Part shown: positions 25,191 through 33,684 of the stretch, piece after piece
Layout of the letters: every line of letters begins with the position of its first letter
How positions within the stretch are numbered: the first letter of the stretch is position 1
Assembly: GCA_934663595.1 (NCBI GenBank)
Contig: CAKUKM010000004.1
Span: forward strand, 1-64,000
Origin: an uncultured Clostridia bacterium
GTDB lineage: Bacteria; Bacillota; Clostridia; Christensenellales; Aristaeellaceae
Direction: 5' to 3'
DNA length: 64,000 bases
Made by a program: the position numbers and the translations under genes
Notes under the pieces: generated by a model
The model's database searches: none
Seen by the model: only the letters and a program-made list of their open reading frames with translations
Told to the model about the DNA's origin: nothing

Positions 25191-25856
25191 TCAATCCACC
25201 CTGTAGCCCATGCCGCGAATCGTTTTGATGATTTCGGGATTGCCGGGATCGTCCTCGATCTTCTCGCGCAGGCGCTTGATGTAAACGGTCAGCGTATTGT
25301 CGTTTACGAAGTCGCCCGCCATGTCCCAGACCTCGTCGAGCAGGTACGCGCGCGACAGCATTCGCCCGCGATTGGCGATGAACGTGAGCAATATCTTGTA
25401 TTCCAGCGCCGAAAGCGCGATTTCCGCGCCGTTTTTGGTCACGACGCCCTTGTCGGAGTCCACCGCCACGTTGCCCAGCCGCACGAGACTGCGATTGCCG
25501 CTACGGCGCAGCGAATTGCGAATGCGCGAAACCAGCTCGCGCGGGCGAAACGGCTTGGCGATGTAATCGTCCGCGCCGATATCCAGGCCCGCGACCGTGC
25601 TGCCCTCGTCGCCGGACGCGGTTAAAAAGATCACCGGCACGCTCGATTTGCTCTTGAGACTTGCGCACGTCGAAAAGCCGTTGCCCTCGGCGAGCGAAAC
25701 GTCCAGCAGCACCAGATCGAACGCCTCGCGATCGAACAGCTCAATCGCCGCGGTCTGCCCGCTCGCGCTGAGCACCTGAAAGCCCTCGCCGTTTAAAAAT
25801 TCCGTCAGCGTCTTTACAATGCCCGGATCGTCCTCGACCAGCAGAATGCGATTCAT
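25191..25856 (-). CDS. response regulator, OmpR/PhoB family
   Basis: 221 residues. The receiver domain has the acidic pair ED (8-9), phospho-acceptor D in LVLLDVSL (near 52), Thr in FLTAS and Lys in AKPFRPREL. A winged-helix DNA-binding domain follows, ending VNDNTLTVYIKRLREKIEDD...IKTIRGMGYRVD. It is paired with the kinase immediately downstream. Its GAGGTG ribosome site overlaps the end of the DUF2500 gene, so four genes form one transcript. Confidence 0.94.
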   Translation of the reverse strand: MNRILLVEDDPGIVKTLTEFLNGEGFQVLSASGQTAAIELFDREAFDLVLLDVSLAEGNGFSTCASLKSKSSVPVIFLTASGDEGSTVAGLDIGADDYIAKPFRPRELVSRIRNSLRRSGNRSLVRLGNVAVDSDKGVVTKNGAEIALSALEYKILLTFIANRGRMLSRAYLLDEVWDMAGDFVNDNTLTVYIKRLREKIEDDPGNPEIIKTIRGMGYRVD

Positions 25857-25865
25857 GCGCGCACC

Positions 25866-26228
25866 TCAGCCGCGCTCGAAGCCGAGATAGCGCGTGCCCT
25901 GAAACGTGAGCTTGCCCAGATCGCCCTCGGCCAGCAGGCCGTATTCGCTTCCGCGCAGCTCAAATTCCATCCGGTCGCCGCTCTCGACCTCGAAGGTCGC
26001 GTAATAGTGGGTATAGGTGGAATGCATGTTGTGGTCGTCGGTGTGGTGCGAAATTTCCTCGCGCTTCGCAACCACGCGCGCGGCCACGCTCAGCTTCGGC
26101 GAATGGTTGTTTTTGTTCCATTGCCGAAGCCCGCGCACTGCGATCATGACGAAGAGCGCGAGAACGAAGGAGAACACGATTCCAAAGAGCACCGGAAACG
26201 CAGAATCAAAGAAGGTAAAGCCGTTCAT
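25866..26228 (-). CDS. DUF2500 family membrane protein
   Basis: 120 residues from the ATG at 26228 (AAAGGAGAATAAG site). One N-terminal membrane helix (about 10-30) is followed by a soluble domain with SVAARVVAKREEISHH, YYATFEVESGDRMEFEL and GLLAEGDLGKLTFQGTRYLGFE. The family is uncharacterised. It sits between a Cys-rich small protein and the two-component system. Confidence 0.88.
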   Translation of the reverse strand: MNGFTFFDSAFPVLFGIVFSFVLALFVMIAVRGLRQWNKNNHSPKLSVAARVVAKREEISHHTDDHNMHSTYTHYYATFEVESGDRMEFELRGSEYGLLAEGDLGKLTFQGTRYLGFERG

Positions 26229-26229
26229 C

Positions 26230-26502
26230 TTATTCTCCTTTATCGCGCTGCTTCGCCAGAGCCATGATCTCGCCGTAGCGCGCGTTGATTTTATCGTAGT
26301 TTTCGCGTTTGTGGGGGAACAGGCAATCGGAGCAGTCCTTGATTCCGCCCTGAATGTAATGGAAGTTGCCGCCGCACCGATCGCCCAGCGCATACAGCGG
26401 GCAATAGCAGAACAGGCAGTTGAAATCCTCCGGCCGCTCCGTTTTGTGGCAGGGGAAATACTCGCATTCGCGATTGGAGAAGAATTTGTAATGCTCGCTC
26501 AT
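26230..26502 (-). CDS. cysteine-rich small-domain protein
   Basis: 90 residues if started at 26502 (MSEHYKFF). An ATG two codons earlier (26508) is also possible, but the GGAG site then lies only 4 bases away. Cysteines are arranged CEYFPCHK, CLFCYCPLY, RCGG, CSDC. This small family is widespread in anaerobes and probably binds a metal or Fe-S cluster. The function is unknown. Its stop is one base before the DUF2500 start. Confidence 0.88.
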   Translation of the reverse strand: MSEHYKFFSNRECEYFPCHKTERPEDFNCLFCYCPLYALGDRCGGNFHYIQGGIKDCSDCLFPHKRENYDKINARYGEIMALAKQRDKGE

Positions 26503-26524
26503 ATTCATCACGCTCCATGTAGCT

Positions 26525-26553
26525 ATTGTAGCGCATTGCGCGAAAAAAAGCAA
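26525..26553 (-). promoter_or_regulatory. promoter of the Cys-rich / DUF2500 / two-component operon
   Basis: Minus-strand TTGCTT (26548-26553), 17-bp spacer, TACAAT (26525-26530). The -35 element uses the T-run of the aromatic operon terminator. Confidence 0.65.
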
Positions 26554-26579
26554 CCGCCCCCGGCGACAACCGGGGGGCG
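26545..26579 (-). terminator. terminator of the aromatic operon
   Basis: Minus-strand stem CGCCCCCCGG / CCGGGGGCGG (loop TTGTCG), then TTGC and a run of seven T. Confidence 0.8.
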
Positions 26580-26594
26580 AAAACTGTCGAAAAC

Positions 26595-26667
26595 CCTAGG
26601 AGAGCTCGAGAGGGCTTCAGCCCTCTCGAACTTAAAATCGTACCCGGCGGCGTGTACGTCGAGGGCG
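26595..26667. repeat. intergenic palindromic repeat element, copy A
   Basis: About 73 bp matching 39343-39415 with only a few differences. A GAGCTCGAGAGGGC...GCCCTCTCGA palindrome is followed by ACTTAAAATCGTACCCGGCG and GTGTACGTCGAGGGCG. It lies between the end of aroF and the operon terminator and encodes nothing evident. Confidence 0.8.
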
Positions 26668-26676
26668 AAAACGGAT

Positions 26677-27705
26677 TTACCGCAAATCGGCGATTTCCAG
26701 AATCAGGCGCTCGGTCTTTTCCCAGCCCAGACACGGGTCGGTAATGGATTTGCCGTAAACGCCGCCGTCGATCTTCTGGCAGCCGTCCTCCAGATAGCTT
26801 TCGATCATGACGCCCTTTACCAGGCGGTAGATGTCCTCCGAATGGCGGGTGCTGTAGAGAATGTCCTTGACGATGCGCGGCTGCTCCATCCAGCGCTTGC
26901 CGGAATTGCAATGGTTGGTATCGATGATGACCGCCGGATTTTTCAGCTCGCTCTCGACATACATGGCGCAGAGCTCGCGCAGATCCTCATAATGGTAATT
27001 CGGGAAGGTCTGGCCGTATTGATTCACGCGGCCGCGCAGCACGGCGTGGGCGAGGGGATTGCCCTTGCTCTCGACCTCCCAGCCGCCATAGCTGAAGACG
27101 TGGCCCGCCTGCGCCGCGCGAATGGCGTTGACCATGACCGAAAGATCGCCGCTGGTGGGGTTTTTCATGCCCACGGGCAGCTCAAGGCCGCTCGCGGTCA
27201 GGCGGTTCTGCTGGTTTTCCACCGAACGCGCGCCGACGGCGACATACGAAAGCACGTCCGCCAGATACCGATGGTTTTCCGGATAGAGCATTTCATCCGC
27301 GCCGGAAAAGCCGGTTTCCTCCAGCACATGCACGTGCAGCCGGCGAATCGCCATCAGTCCGCGCAGCATGTCCGGCCGCGCGTGCGGGTCGCTCTGGTGC
27401 AGCATGCCCTTGTAGCCGATGCCGGTGGTGCGGGGCTTGTTGGTGTAAATGCGCGGCACGATCACGATTTTGTCCTTGACCTTTTCCTGAATCGGGCGCA
27501 GGCGGGAGATATAATCCAGCACCGCGTCCTCGCGGTCGGCCGAGCACGGGCCGATCACCAGCAGGAGCTTGTCGCTCTCGCCGCGGAATACGCTGCGAAT
27601 CGCCTGATCGTTTTTCGCCTTCTGCGCCTTCATCGCTTCCGTGACCGGATACATATTGATGACTTCCTCCGGCGCGGGCAGCCTGCGCTTGAATTCCATA
27701 TTCAT
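26677..27705 (-). CDS. aroF: 3-deoxy-7-phosphoheptulonate (DAHP) synthase, class I
   Basis: 342 residues. It condenses PEP and erythrose-4-phosphate, the entry step of the shikimate pathway. Family marks are LLVIGPCSADREDAVL (near 50), RIYTNKPRTTGIGYKGML, FSGADEMLYPENHRY, GMKNPTSGD, IIDTNHCNSGK (the Cys/His metal site) and GVMIESYLEDG. It follows the E. coli AroF/G/H pattern. Whether Tyr or Phe inhibits it cannot be told. Last gene of the eight-gene operon, 21 bases after tyrA. Confidence 0.93.
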   Translation of the reverse strand: MNMEFKRRLPAPEEVINMYPVTEAMKAQKAKNDQAIRSVFRGESDKLLLVIGPCSADREDAVLDYISRLRPIQEKVKDKIVIVPRIYTNKPRTTGIGYKGMLHQSDPHARPDMLRGLMAIRRLHVHVLEETGFSGADEMLYPENHRYLADVLSYVAVGARSVENQQNRLTASGLELPVGMKNPTSGDLSVMVNAIRAAQAGHVFSYGGWEVESKGNPLAHAVLRGRVNQYGQTFPNYHYEDLRELCAMYVESELKNPAVIIDTNHCNSGKRWMEQPRIVKDILYSTRHSEDIYRLVKGVMIESYLEDGCQKIDGGVYGKSITDPCLGWEKTERLILEIADLR

Positions 27706-27726
27706 AGATTTGCTTTCCTTTCCTGC

Positions 27727-28584
27727 TCAGGGTTTGTCGAAATAGCGCCTGCGCTCGGTGGACAGGCGCATCATGGCCTTCATCGTTTCCGTGTCGCCGC
27801 GTTCGAGCGCGTCGCGCAGCGAGGAAAAGTGGTTTAAAAACAGATCCATCTGCTCAAGCAGCTCGTCGCGGTTCCAGCAGAACAGCTCCGTCCACATGTT
27901 TTCGTTGATCTTCGCAATGCGCGTCAGATCCCGAAACGAATCGCCGGTGTAATCCACCAGATGCCGCGATTCCTTGCACGTCATCAGCGCCACGGCGATG
28001 CAATGCGTCAATTGCGAAAGAAAGCCGATCATTTCGTCGTGCTCGCGCGGGGAGAGCCGGCTGATTGAGCCCGCGCCGATCGCCCGGCCCAGCGCCTCGC
28101 AGAGCTGAATGCCCTCCGGCGTGTTCTTTTCGGTGGGCGTAACGATGTAATTCGCGCCGCAAAACAGATTTGGCCGCGCGTTCTGAACGCCGCTCACCTC
28201 GCGCCCCGCCATCGGATGCGCGCCCACGAATTCCATTTCGGCGGGCAATATGGCCTGCGCGCGCTCGACGATTCCGCTCTTTACGCCGGTTACGTCCGTT
28301 ACAAACGCGCCGGGGCGAAGGAATTTCGCGTTTTCCTCCAGCCACTGAATCAGCACATGCGGATACAGCGCGAGCACCGCGATATCGAATTTGCGCAGGT
28401 ATTCCGTGTCCGGCTGCGTGCGCCCGGAAGAGATAAAGCCCTTTTCGAGCGCGAAATCAATCGCCTTGCCGTCCGGATCGATCGCGCCCACCTCGAAGCC
28501 CTTTTCGCGAAGCGCCGCGGCGTAGCTGCCGCCGATCAGGCCGAGGCCCACGACCAGTATTTTGCTTTGGAAATTCAGATTCAT
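27727..28584 (-). CDS. tyrA: prephenate dehydrogenase
   Basis: 285 residues. It oxidatively decarboxylates prephenate to 4-hydroxyphenylpyruvate on the tyrosine branch. The NAD-binding fold is VVGLGLIGGSYA near the N-terminus, and the VTDVTGVKSGIVERA and VGAHPMAGREVSGVQNA motifs carry the catalytic His. A helical dimer domain ends with DYTGDSFRDLTRIA. There is no C-terminal ACT domain. The ATG at 28584 lies 4 bases after the aroA stop. Confidence 0.93.
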   Translation of the reverse strand: MNLNFQSKILVVGLGLIGGSYAAALREKGFEVGAIDPDGKAIDFALEKGFISSGRTQPDTEYLRKFDIAVLALYPHVLIQWLEENAKFLRPGAFVTDVTGVKSGIVERAQAILPAEMEFVGAHPMAGREVSGVQNARPNLFCGANYIVTPTEKNTPEGIQLCEALGRAIGAGSISRLSPREHDEMIGFLSQLTHCIAVALMTCKESRHLVDYTGDSFRDLTRIAKINENMWTELFCWNRDELLEQMDLFLNHFSSLRDALERGDTETMKAMMRLSTERRRYFDKP

Positions 28585-28588
28585 GGCA

Positions 28589-29908
28589 TTACGCTCCTTC
28601 TTCCTGCACCTCTACCGAAACGCCGAGCGATTGCAAATCCCGGAAAAAGCCGGGATAGCTCTTGCGCACGGCCTCCGCGCCCCGAATCGCGCCGCCTGTG
28701 AAGATGGCAAGCGCCGAAAGCGCCATCACGATGCGATGATCGTTGCAGCCGTCCAGCGCTTCCATGGGCGCGTGAATCGCTCCGGGCGCGACGCGCACCT
28801 CGTTTTCCAAAACGTCCAGACGCGCGCCGAATTTGGCCAGCTCCCGTGCCATGGCCGCCGCGCGGTCGCTTTCCTTGATCCGCAGCCGCCGCGTGCCGGT
28901 AAAACGCGCGCCATGGCCGCAGGCCGCCGCCGCGGCGAACAGCGCCGGCGCGAGATCGGGGCAATCCGACAAATCCGCCTCCATCGCGCCCGATTGAATG
29001 CGGCGCAGCATTTCCGCGCACGCGCGATCGCCCTGCAGGCTGTCCGGATTCAGGCCGTCGACCTGCACCTCGCCGCCCAGCGCGTTCATCGCGAAGAAAA
29101 ACGCAGCCTGCGACCAGTCGCCCTCGCAGGTCGCGTCCGCCGCCCGGTAATGCTGATCGCCGGGAATGAAAAAGCGATCGCCCTCGCGGCGGACGCAAAT
29201 GCCGAACCGGCGCAGCGCGTCGAGCGTCAAATCCACATAGCCGCGGCTTTCAAACGGCGGAAGCACGGTCAAAACGCTGTCGCCCTTCAGCACCGGCAGC
29301 GCGAACAGCAGGCCCGAAATGAATTGGCTGCTCACATCGCCGGGAACGGCGTATTTGCCCGCGCACAGCAGGCCCGAAACGCGCAGCTCGGTATCGCCCG
29401 TGCGCTCAAAGCGCGCGCAATCGCGCAGCAGCGCCTCATAAACGCCCACGCCGCGATCCAGCAGCCGCGCCGTTCCCCGAAACACGCCGCCGCCCGACAG
29501 GAGCGCGGCCGGAATCAGAAAGCGCAGCGTGCTTCCGCTTTCGCGGCAGGAAAGCGCCGGGAGGGAGGAAGCGTTCCGCGCGCCGTGAACAGAATCGCCG
29601 GTCGAGCGGCTTGTGCTGAACGCGCGATACGCTGCGCCGGGATTGCTTTTCGCGCTAAATTCAGCGCGCGCGGCATTTGCATTCACGCCTCCGCGGACGC
29701 GCACGGTGGAGCCTTCAATTTCGATCTCCGCGCCCAGCACGCGCAGGCAGTTAATCGTTGCGAAAATATCCTCGCTGAATTCGAGATTATGCAGCGCGCT
29801 TTCCCCATCGGCAAAGGCTGCGCAAATCAGCATGCGGTGCGCGCAGCTCTTCGACGCGGGCACGCGCACGGCTCCGCGCGGCTGCGAGGGGGCAAATACC
29901 GCGTTCAT
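28589..29908 (-). CDS. aroA: 3-phosphoshikimate 1-carboxyvinyltransferase (EPSP synthase) with an insertion
   Basis: 439 residues from the ATG at 29908 (GGAGCGCC site), overlapping aroQ by four bases. It adds the enolpyruvyl group of PEP to shikimate-3-phosphate. Visible motifs are PASKSCAHRMLICAA near the N-terminus, SGSTLRFLIPAALL, SSQFISGLL, GDWSQAAFFF, RIKESDRAAAMA and DHRIVMALSALA. Between VRVRGGVNANAA (about 70) and CRESGSTLRF (about 120) lies an unusual Ala/Ser/Arg-rich stretch of about 35-40 extra residues where most homologues have a short loop. The insert keeps frame and the flanking motifs are intact, so the enzyme is probably active. Confidence 0.92.
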   Translation of the reverse strand: MNAVFAPSQPRGAVRVPASKSCAHRMLICAAFADGESALHNLEFSEDIFATINCLRVLGAEIEIEGSTVRVRGGVNANAARAEFSAKSNPGAAYRAFSTSRSTGDSVHGARNASSLPALSCRESGSTLRFLIPAALLSGGGVFRGTARLLDRGVGVYEALLRDCARFERTGDTELRVSGLLCAGKYAVPGDVSSQFISGLLFALPVLKGDSVLTVLPPFESRGYVDLTLDALRRFGICVRREGDRFFIPGDQHYRAADATCEGDWSQAAFFFAMNALGGEVQVDGLNPDSLQGDRACAEMLRRIQSGAMEADLSDCPDLAPALFAAAAACGHGARFTGTRRLRIKESDRAAAMARELAKFGARLDVLENEVRVAPGAIHAPMEALDGCNDHRIVMALSALAIFTGGAIRGAEAVRKSYPGFFRDLQSLGVSVEVQEEGA

Positions 29909-30339
29909 GAAAGGCGCTCCTTCAGAAGATCCATCGCCTCCAGATAGCCCTCGAAGCCCTTGCCGGCGATCGTCGCGATTGCGGCGAGGCGCACATAGCT
30001 GATCTGGCGAAAATCCTCGCGCTCGCTGACATTGGAAATGTGCACCTCGACCGCGGGAATGGAAACGGCCTTCAGCGCGTCGAGCAGGGCCACGCTGGTG
30101 TGCGTGTATGCGGCGGGATTGATGACGACGCCGTCCACGCCCTCGTAATACGCCTGCTGAATGCGATCGACGATCGCGCCCTCGTGGTTGGATTGAAACA
30201 CCGTGCATTCCACGCCCAGCTCCGCTGCGTGGCGATCGATCATGCGCACGAGCTCGGCATAGTTCCGCGAGCCGTAAACGTCCGGCTCCCGAAGACCCAG
30301 CAGATTCAGATTCGGGCCGTTGATAATCAAAAGCTTCAT
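29905..30339 (-). CDS. aroQ: 3-dehydroquinate dehydratase, type II
   Basis: 144 residues from the ATG at 30339, the normal type II size. It dehydrates 3-dehydroquinate to 3-dehydroshikimate. The N-terminal NGPNLNLLGLREPDVYG contains the catalytic Arg/Tyr loop. FQSNHEGAIVDRIQ, INPAAYTHTSVALLDAL and EVHISNVSEREDFR (catalytic His) follow. It begins one base after the aroE/K fusion stop. Confidence 0.94.
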   Translation of the reverse strand: MKLLIINGPNLNLLGLREPDVYGSRNYAELVRMIDRHAAELGVECTVFQSNHEGAIVDRIQQAYYEGVDGVVINPAAYTHTSVALLDALKAVSIPAVEVHISNVSEREDFRQISYVRLAAIATIAGKGFEGYLEAMDLLKERLS

Positions 30340-30340
30340 A

Positions 30341-31585
30341 CTATTTCGCCTCCTTGTGTCGCCATGCGCCGAGAACATGCGCGGCCACGTCCTCGGGCGT
30401 GCCGGTTACGGGAATCCGCGCGTCGCACACGGCGGTGTAAATGGGGTATCGCTCCGAAAAGCGCTGTTTCAGCGCGATGGAGCTGCGCGAAAGCGGGCGA
30501 TCGGGCGTGACGTTCAGCTTCTCCAGCGGCCGATCGAGGAAGAACAGCCGGCCGTTTTGCCGAAACGCATTCACGTTTCGCGGGTCGATCGCCGCGCCGC
30601 CGCCGGTTGCGATGATCGCGCCGCTGCTTCGCGCGGCCTCCTCGACAGCCTCGCGCTCCAGCGCGCGAAACGCCGCCTCGCCGTCCGATTCAAAGATTTC
30701 CGGAATGCTGCGGCCCGCGCGGGCGACGATTGCCTCGTCCGTGTCCAGCAGCGGCCGCCCGGTTATTTTCGAAAGCACGCGCCCGACGGTGGTCTTGCCG
30801 CACGACGGCATGCCGATCAGCACGACGTTTTCCTTTTCCAGCAGCACCTCGCGATACGCGCGCTCGATCAGCGCCTCGTCGGCTTTGGTTCCGGTAAACA
30901 GCGCCGAGGCGTATACCGCCTGCGCCGACAGCATATACAGTCCGCCCTCCGCCGGAACGCCGCGCTTTTGCGCCTCCAGAATCAGCCGCGTGCGCAGCGG
31001 ATTGTAGATCACGTCGATTGCGCCCGAAAGCGACGGAAACGCGTCCAGATCGATCGGGCAGGCGTCGTTTCCGGGGAACATGCCGACCGGCGTGGTGTTT
31101 ACGAGCACCTCTGCGTCGAACGCGCGCGCCTGGTCGTAGGAAATCTGCTGAGCGTTCGGGTGGCGCGAGGCGACGGCGATTTCGCGCGCGCCGAGATCGC
31201 GCACCACCGCGCGCAGCGTCTTCGAGGTGCCGCCAGTTCCGAGAATCAGCACGCGCCGGCCCTGAATCGAAACGCCTGCATGCCGAATCAGCGCCGCCGC
31301 GCCGGCATAATCGGTGTTGTCGCCGCAAAGAACGCCGTTTCGGTTCACGATCGTATTCACCGCGCCGATTTTTTTCGCGCTTTCGGAGATTTCGTCCAGA
31401 TACGGAATTACCGTTTCCTTATAGGGGATCGTTACGTTGATCGCGCGGAAATCGCGGCTTCGGAGCAGCTGATCTACGCCCTCGGGCGTGAGCTCGCGCA
31501 GCTCGTAATGGTAATCGGCGATTTTTTGGTGGATCTCGCGCGAGAAGCTGTGGCCGAGGCGCGCGCCGATCAATCCGTATTCCAT
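30341..31585 (-). CDS. aroE-aroK: bifunctional shikimate dehydrogenase / shikimate kinase
   Basis: 414 residues. Residues about 1-245 form AroE: IGARLGHSFSREIH, the catalytic Lys in NVTIPYKETV, NTDYAGA, the NADP loop LGTGGTSKTLRAV and a GGLYMLSAQAV tail. Residues about 250-414 form shikimate kinase: Walker A GMPSCGKTTVG, DTDEAIVARAGRSIPEIF, IATGGGAA and DRPLSR. The chain thus does two pathway steps not consecutive with others in bacteria: 3-dehydroshikimate to shikimate to shikimate-3-phosphate. Fused AroE-AroK is uncommon but seen in some Clostridia. It lies directly after aroC with no gap. Confidence 0.93.
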   Translation of the reverse strand: MEYGLIGARLGHSFSREIHQKIADYHYELRELTPEGVDQLLRSRDFRAINVTIPYKETVIPYLDEISESAKKIGAVNTIVNRNGVLCGDNTDYAGAAALIRHAGVSIQGRRVLILGTGGTSKTLRAVVRDLGAREIAVASRHPNAQQISYDQARAFDAEVLVNTTPVGMFPGNDACPIDLDAFPSLSGAIDVIYNPLRTRLILEAQKRGVPAEGGLYMLSAQAVYASALFTGTKADEALIERAYREVLLEKENVVLIGMPSCGKTTVGRVLSKITGRPLLDTDEAIVARAGRSIPEIFESDGEAAFRALEREAVEEAARSSGAIIATGGGAAIDPRNVNAFRQNGRLFFLDRPLEKLNVTPDRPLSRSSIALKQRFSERYPIYTAVCDARIPVTGTPEDVAAHVLGAWRHKEAK

Positions 31586-32686
31586 TTAGAGCGCCTCCCT
31601 TGCAAATACGTCCGTGCCGAACCGTCCGGCGAGCAGATCCGAGAGCACCAGCGCCGTCACGCAATCGATCACCGGGCAAATGCGGCGCACGATCGCGGGA
31701 TCGTGGCGGCCGGCGATGGTCAGAACCGTGTTTTCGTTCTGAAGGAAATCCACCGTTTCCTGCGCGCGCGCGATCGACGGCGTGGGCTTTACCGCGCAGC
31801 GGAACGTAACCGGCATGCCGTTGGTAATGCCGCCGTTGACGCCGCCGTTGCGATTCGTCTGGGTGATTACCCGGCCGTCCTGCATGCGGAAGGAATCGTT
31901 TGCCGCGCTGCCGCGGCTGTCCGCGAGCGCAAAGCCGTCGCCGAATTCCACGCCCTTTACGCCGCCGAGCGAGAACAGCGCGTGCGAAAGCAGTCCCTCC
32001 ACGCTGTCGAACCACGGCTCTCCCAGTCCAGCCGGAAGCCCGCACACGGCCGTTTCGGTAACGCCGCCCACGCTGTCCTGCTCGCTCTTCGCGCTCAGAA
32101 TCGCTTCCGCCATTTTCTGGCCCGCCTCCGCGTCCAGCACGGGGAAGGTCGCGGCGTTCAGGCGCGCGATATCGCCGGGCAAATCGGCAAACGCGCGGTC
32201 GTCGATTTTCGCGCAGCGGCGAATGTGCGTGCCGATCGAAATGCCCAGCCGATTCAGCGCGGGAATCAGCACGCCGCCCGCCGCGACGAGCGCCGCCGTG
32301 ATGCGGCCGGAAAAGTGGCCGCCGCCGCGATCGTCCTCATAGCCGTGGTATTTGCAGTGCGCGGCGTAATCCGCGTGCGAGGGGCGCGCCTTTCCGTGCA
32401 GCGCGGAATAATCGCGGCTGTGCTGATCGGCGTTTGGAATCAGTATGGTCAGCGGCGTTCCGGTGGTTTTGCCCTGATAAGCGCCGCTGACGATGCGGAA
32501 TTCATCCTTTTCGCGCCGCGCGGTGTCCATCGGCGACGACGGGCGGCGGCGGGAAAGCAATTCGGCGATGAACGCTTCATTCACCTCCATGCCGGGGCAG
32601 AGGCCGTCCAGCACCGCGCCGATCTCCGGGCCGTGGCTTTCGCCGAACAGCGTGAGCGCAATATGGCTGCCAAAGGTATTTTTCAT
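31586..32686 (-). CDS. aroC: chorismate synthase
   Basis: 366 residues from the ATG at 32686 (GAGGATGAG site), overlapping aroB by four bases. It eliminates phosphate from EPSP using reduced FMN to make chorismate. Family motifs are GSHIALTLFGESHGPEIGAV at the N-terminus, PSHADYAAHCKYHGYEDDRG, GGHFSGRITA and NRNGGVNGGITNGMPV. The long upstream reading frame to 33526 is only a shadow of aroB. Confidence 0.95.
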   Translation of the reverse strand: MKNTFGSHIALTLFGESHGPEIGAVLDGLCPGMEVNEAFIAELLSRRRPSSPMDTARREKDEFRIVSGAYQGKTTGTPLTILIPNADQHSRDYSALHGKARPSHADYAAHCKYHGYEDDRGGGHFSGRITAALVAAGGVLIPALNRLGISIGTHIRRCAKIDDRAFADLPGDIARLNAATFPVLDAEAGQKMAEAILSAKSEQDSVGGVTETAVCGLPAGLGEPWFDSVEGLLSHALFSLGGVKGVEFGDGFALADSRGSAANDSFRMQDGRVITQTNRNGGVNGGITNGMPVTFRCAVKPTPSIARAQETVDFLQNENTVLTIAGRHDPAIVRRICPVIDCVTALVLSDLLAGRFGTDVFAREAL

Positions 32687-33684
32687 GCTCTCATCCTCTC
32701 CGCAAGCTCTGAACAGGTCATTTTCCGGAAGAAGAACGAACCGATTTCGTCCACGCAGACCGCCGTTACGCCGCCGTCGACTGCCTTTTTGTCGTGCTGC
32801 ATATAGGCGATCAGTCTGTCCGCCGGCACGTCCGCGTGCGTCGGGAGATTGTATTTCTGCAATACGCGCTCCAGGCGCTCGCGCGCGGCGGGCGCGCACA
32901 TCGGGAGCATGCCCGCGGCGACGCATTCGCCGTGCAGCCAGCGGCCGTCCATCGCGCTTTCGATCGCGTGGCCGATTGTGTGGCCGAAATTGAGCACCTT
33001 GCGCAGGCCCTTTTCGGTCGGGTCCTGCTCGACCACGTCGCGCTTGATTTTCAGCGAGCCTTCCAGAATCGCATCCAGATCGCGATTCAGATGGTCGCTC
33101 TGTTCGATGAGCGCAAACAGCCCGGCGTTTGAGGTCGCCGCCATCTTGATGCTCTCGGCAAGGCCCGCCGCGATTTGCCGCGCCGGCAGCGTGTTCAGCG
33201 CGTCCGGATCGATGACGACCTTTTTCGGCGGATAGAACGCACCGACGACGTTTTTTACGCCCTGCATATCGACCGCGACCTTGCCGCCGATCGACGAATC
33301 CACCTGCGAAAGCAGCGTGGTGGGCAAATTGTAAAAGTCGATTCCGCGCATATAGACCGCCGCGGCGAAGCCGGCGAGATCGCCCATTACGCCGCCGCCC
33401 ACGGCGATTACGCGATCCGCGCGCGTAAAGCCCAGCTCCAGCATCCGCGAAAGCAGCATGCGGTGGTTGTCCAGGCTCTTGGTGGCCTCGCCCTGCGGGA
33501 GCGTTATAATCGCGCTGTTTTCGCAAACCGCGGCCGCCGCGCGCGCATATTCCGCGGGCACGCCGTCGTCGGTAACGATCAGCGCCCTTCCGGCATGCGG
33601 AAGGTAATCGCCCAAATGGGAAAGAGCACCGCGCACAAGCGCGATATCATAGCCGCCCGAGGCGGTTTTGACCGGCAGAATCAT
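32683..33684 (-). CDS. aroB: 3-dehydroquinate synthase
   Basis: 333 residues from the ATG at 33684, overlapping pheA by four bases. It cyclises DAHP to 3-dehydroquinate with NAD+ and a divalent metal. It shows LPQGEATKSLDNHRMLL, AVGGGVMGDLAGFAAAVYMRG, PTTLLSQVDSSIGGKVAV, the EQDPTEKGLRKVLNFGHT zinc-ligand segment and GECVAAGML. Confidence 0.95.
   Translation of the reverse strand: MILPVKTASGGYDIALVRGALSHLGDYLPHAGRALIVTDDGVPAEYARAAAAVCENSAIITLPQGEATKSLDNHRMLLSRMLELGFTRADRVIAVGGGVMGDLAGFAAAVYMRGIDFYNLPTTLLSQVDSSIGGKVAVDMQGVKNVVGAFYPPKKVVIDPDALNTLPARQIAAGLAESIKMAATSNAGLFALIEQSDHLNRDLDAILEGSLKIKRDVVEQDPTEKGLRKVLNFGHTIGHAIESAMDGRWLHGECVAAGMLPMCAPAARERLERVLQKYNLPTHADVPADRLIAYMQHDKKAVDGGVTAVCVDEIGSFFFRKMTCSELAERMRA

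Noticed and set aside
31586..33526. Long minus frame that could read as an extended chorismate synthase
   Set aside because: The part before 32686 is out of frame with aroB, which is conserved there. The ATG at 32686 has a ribosome site.
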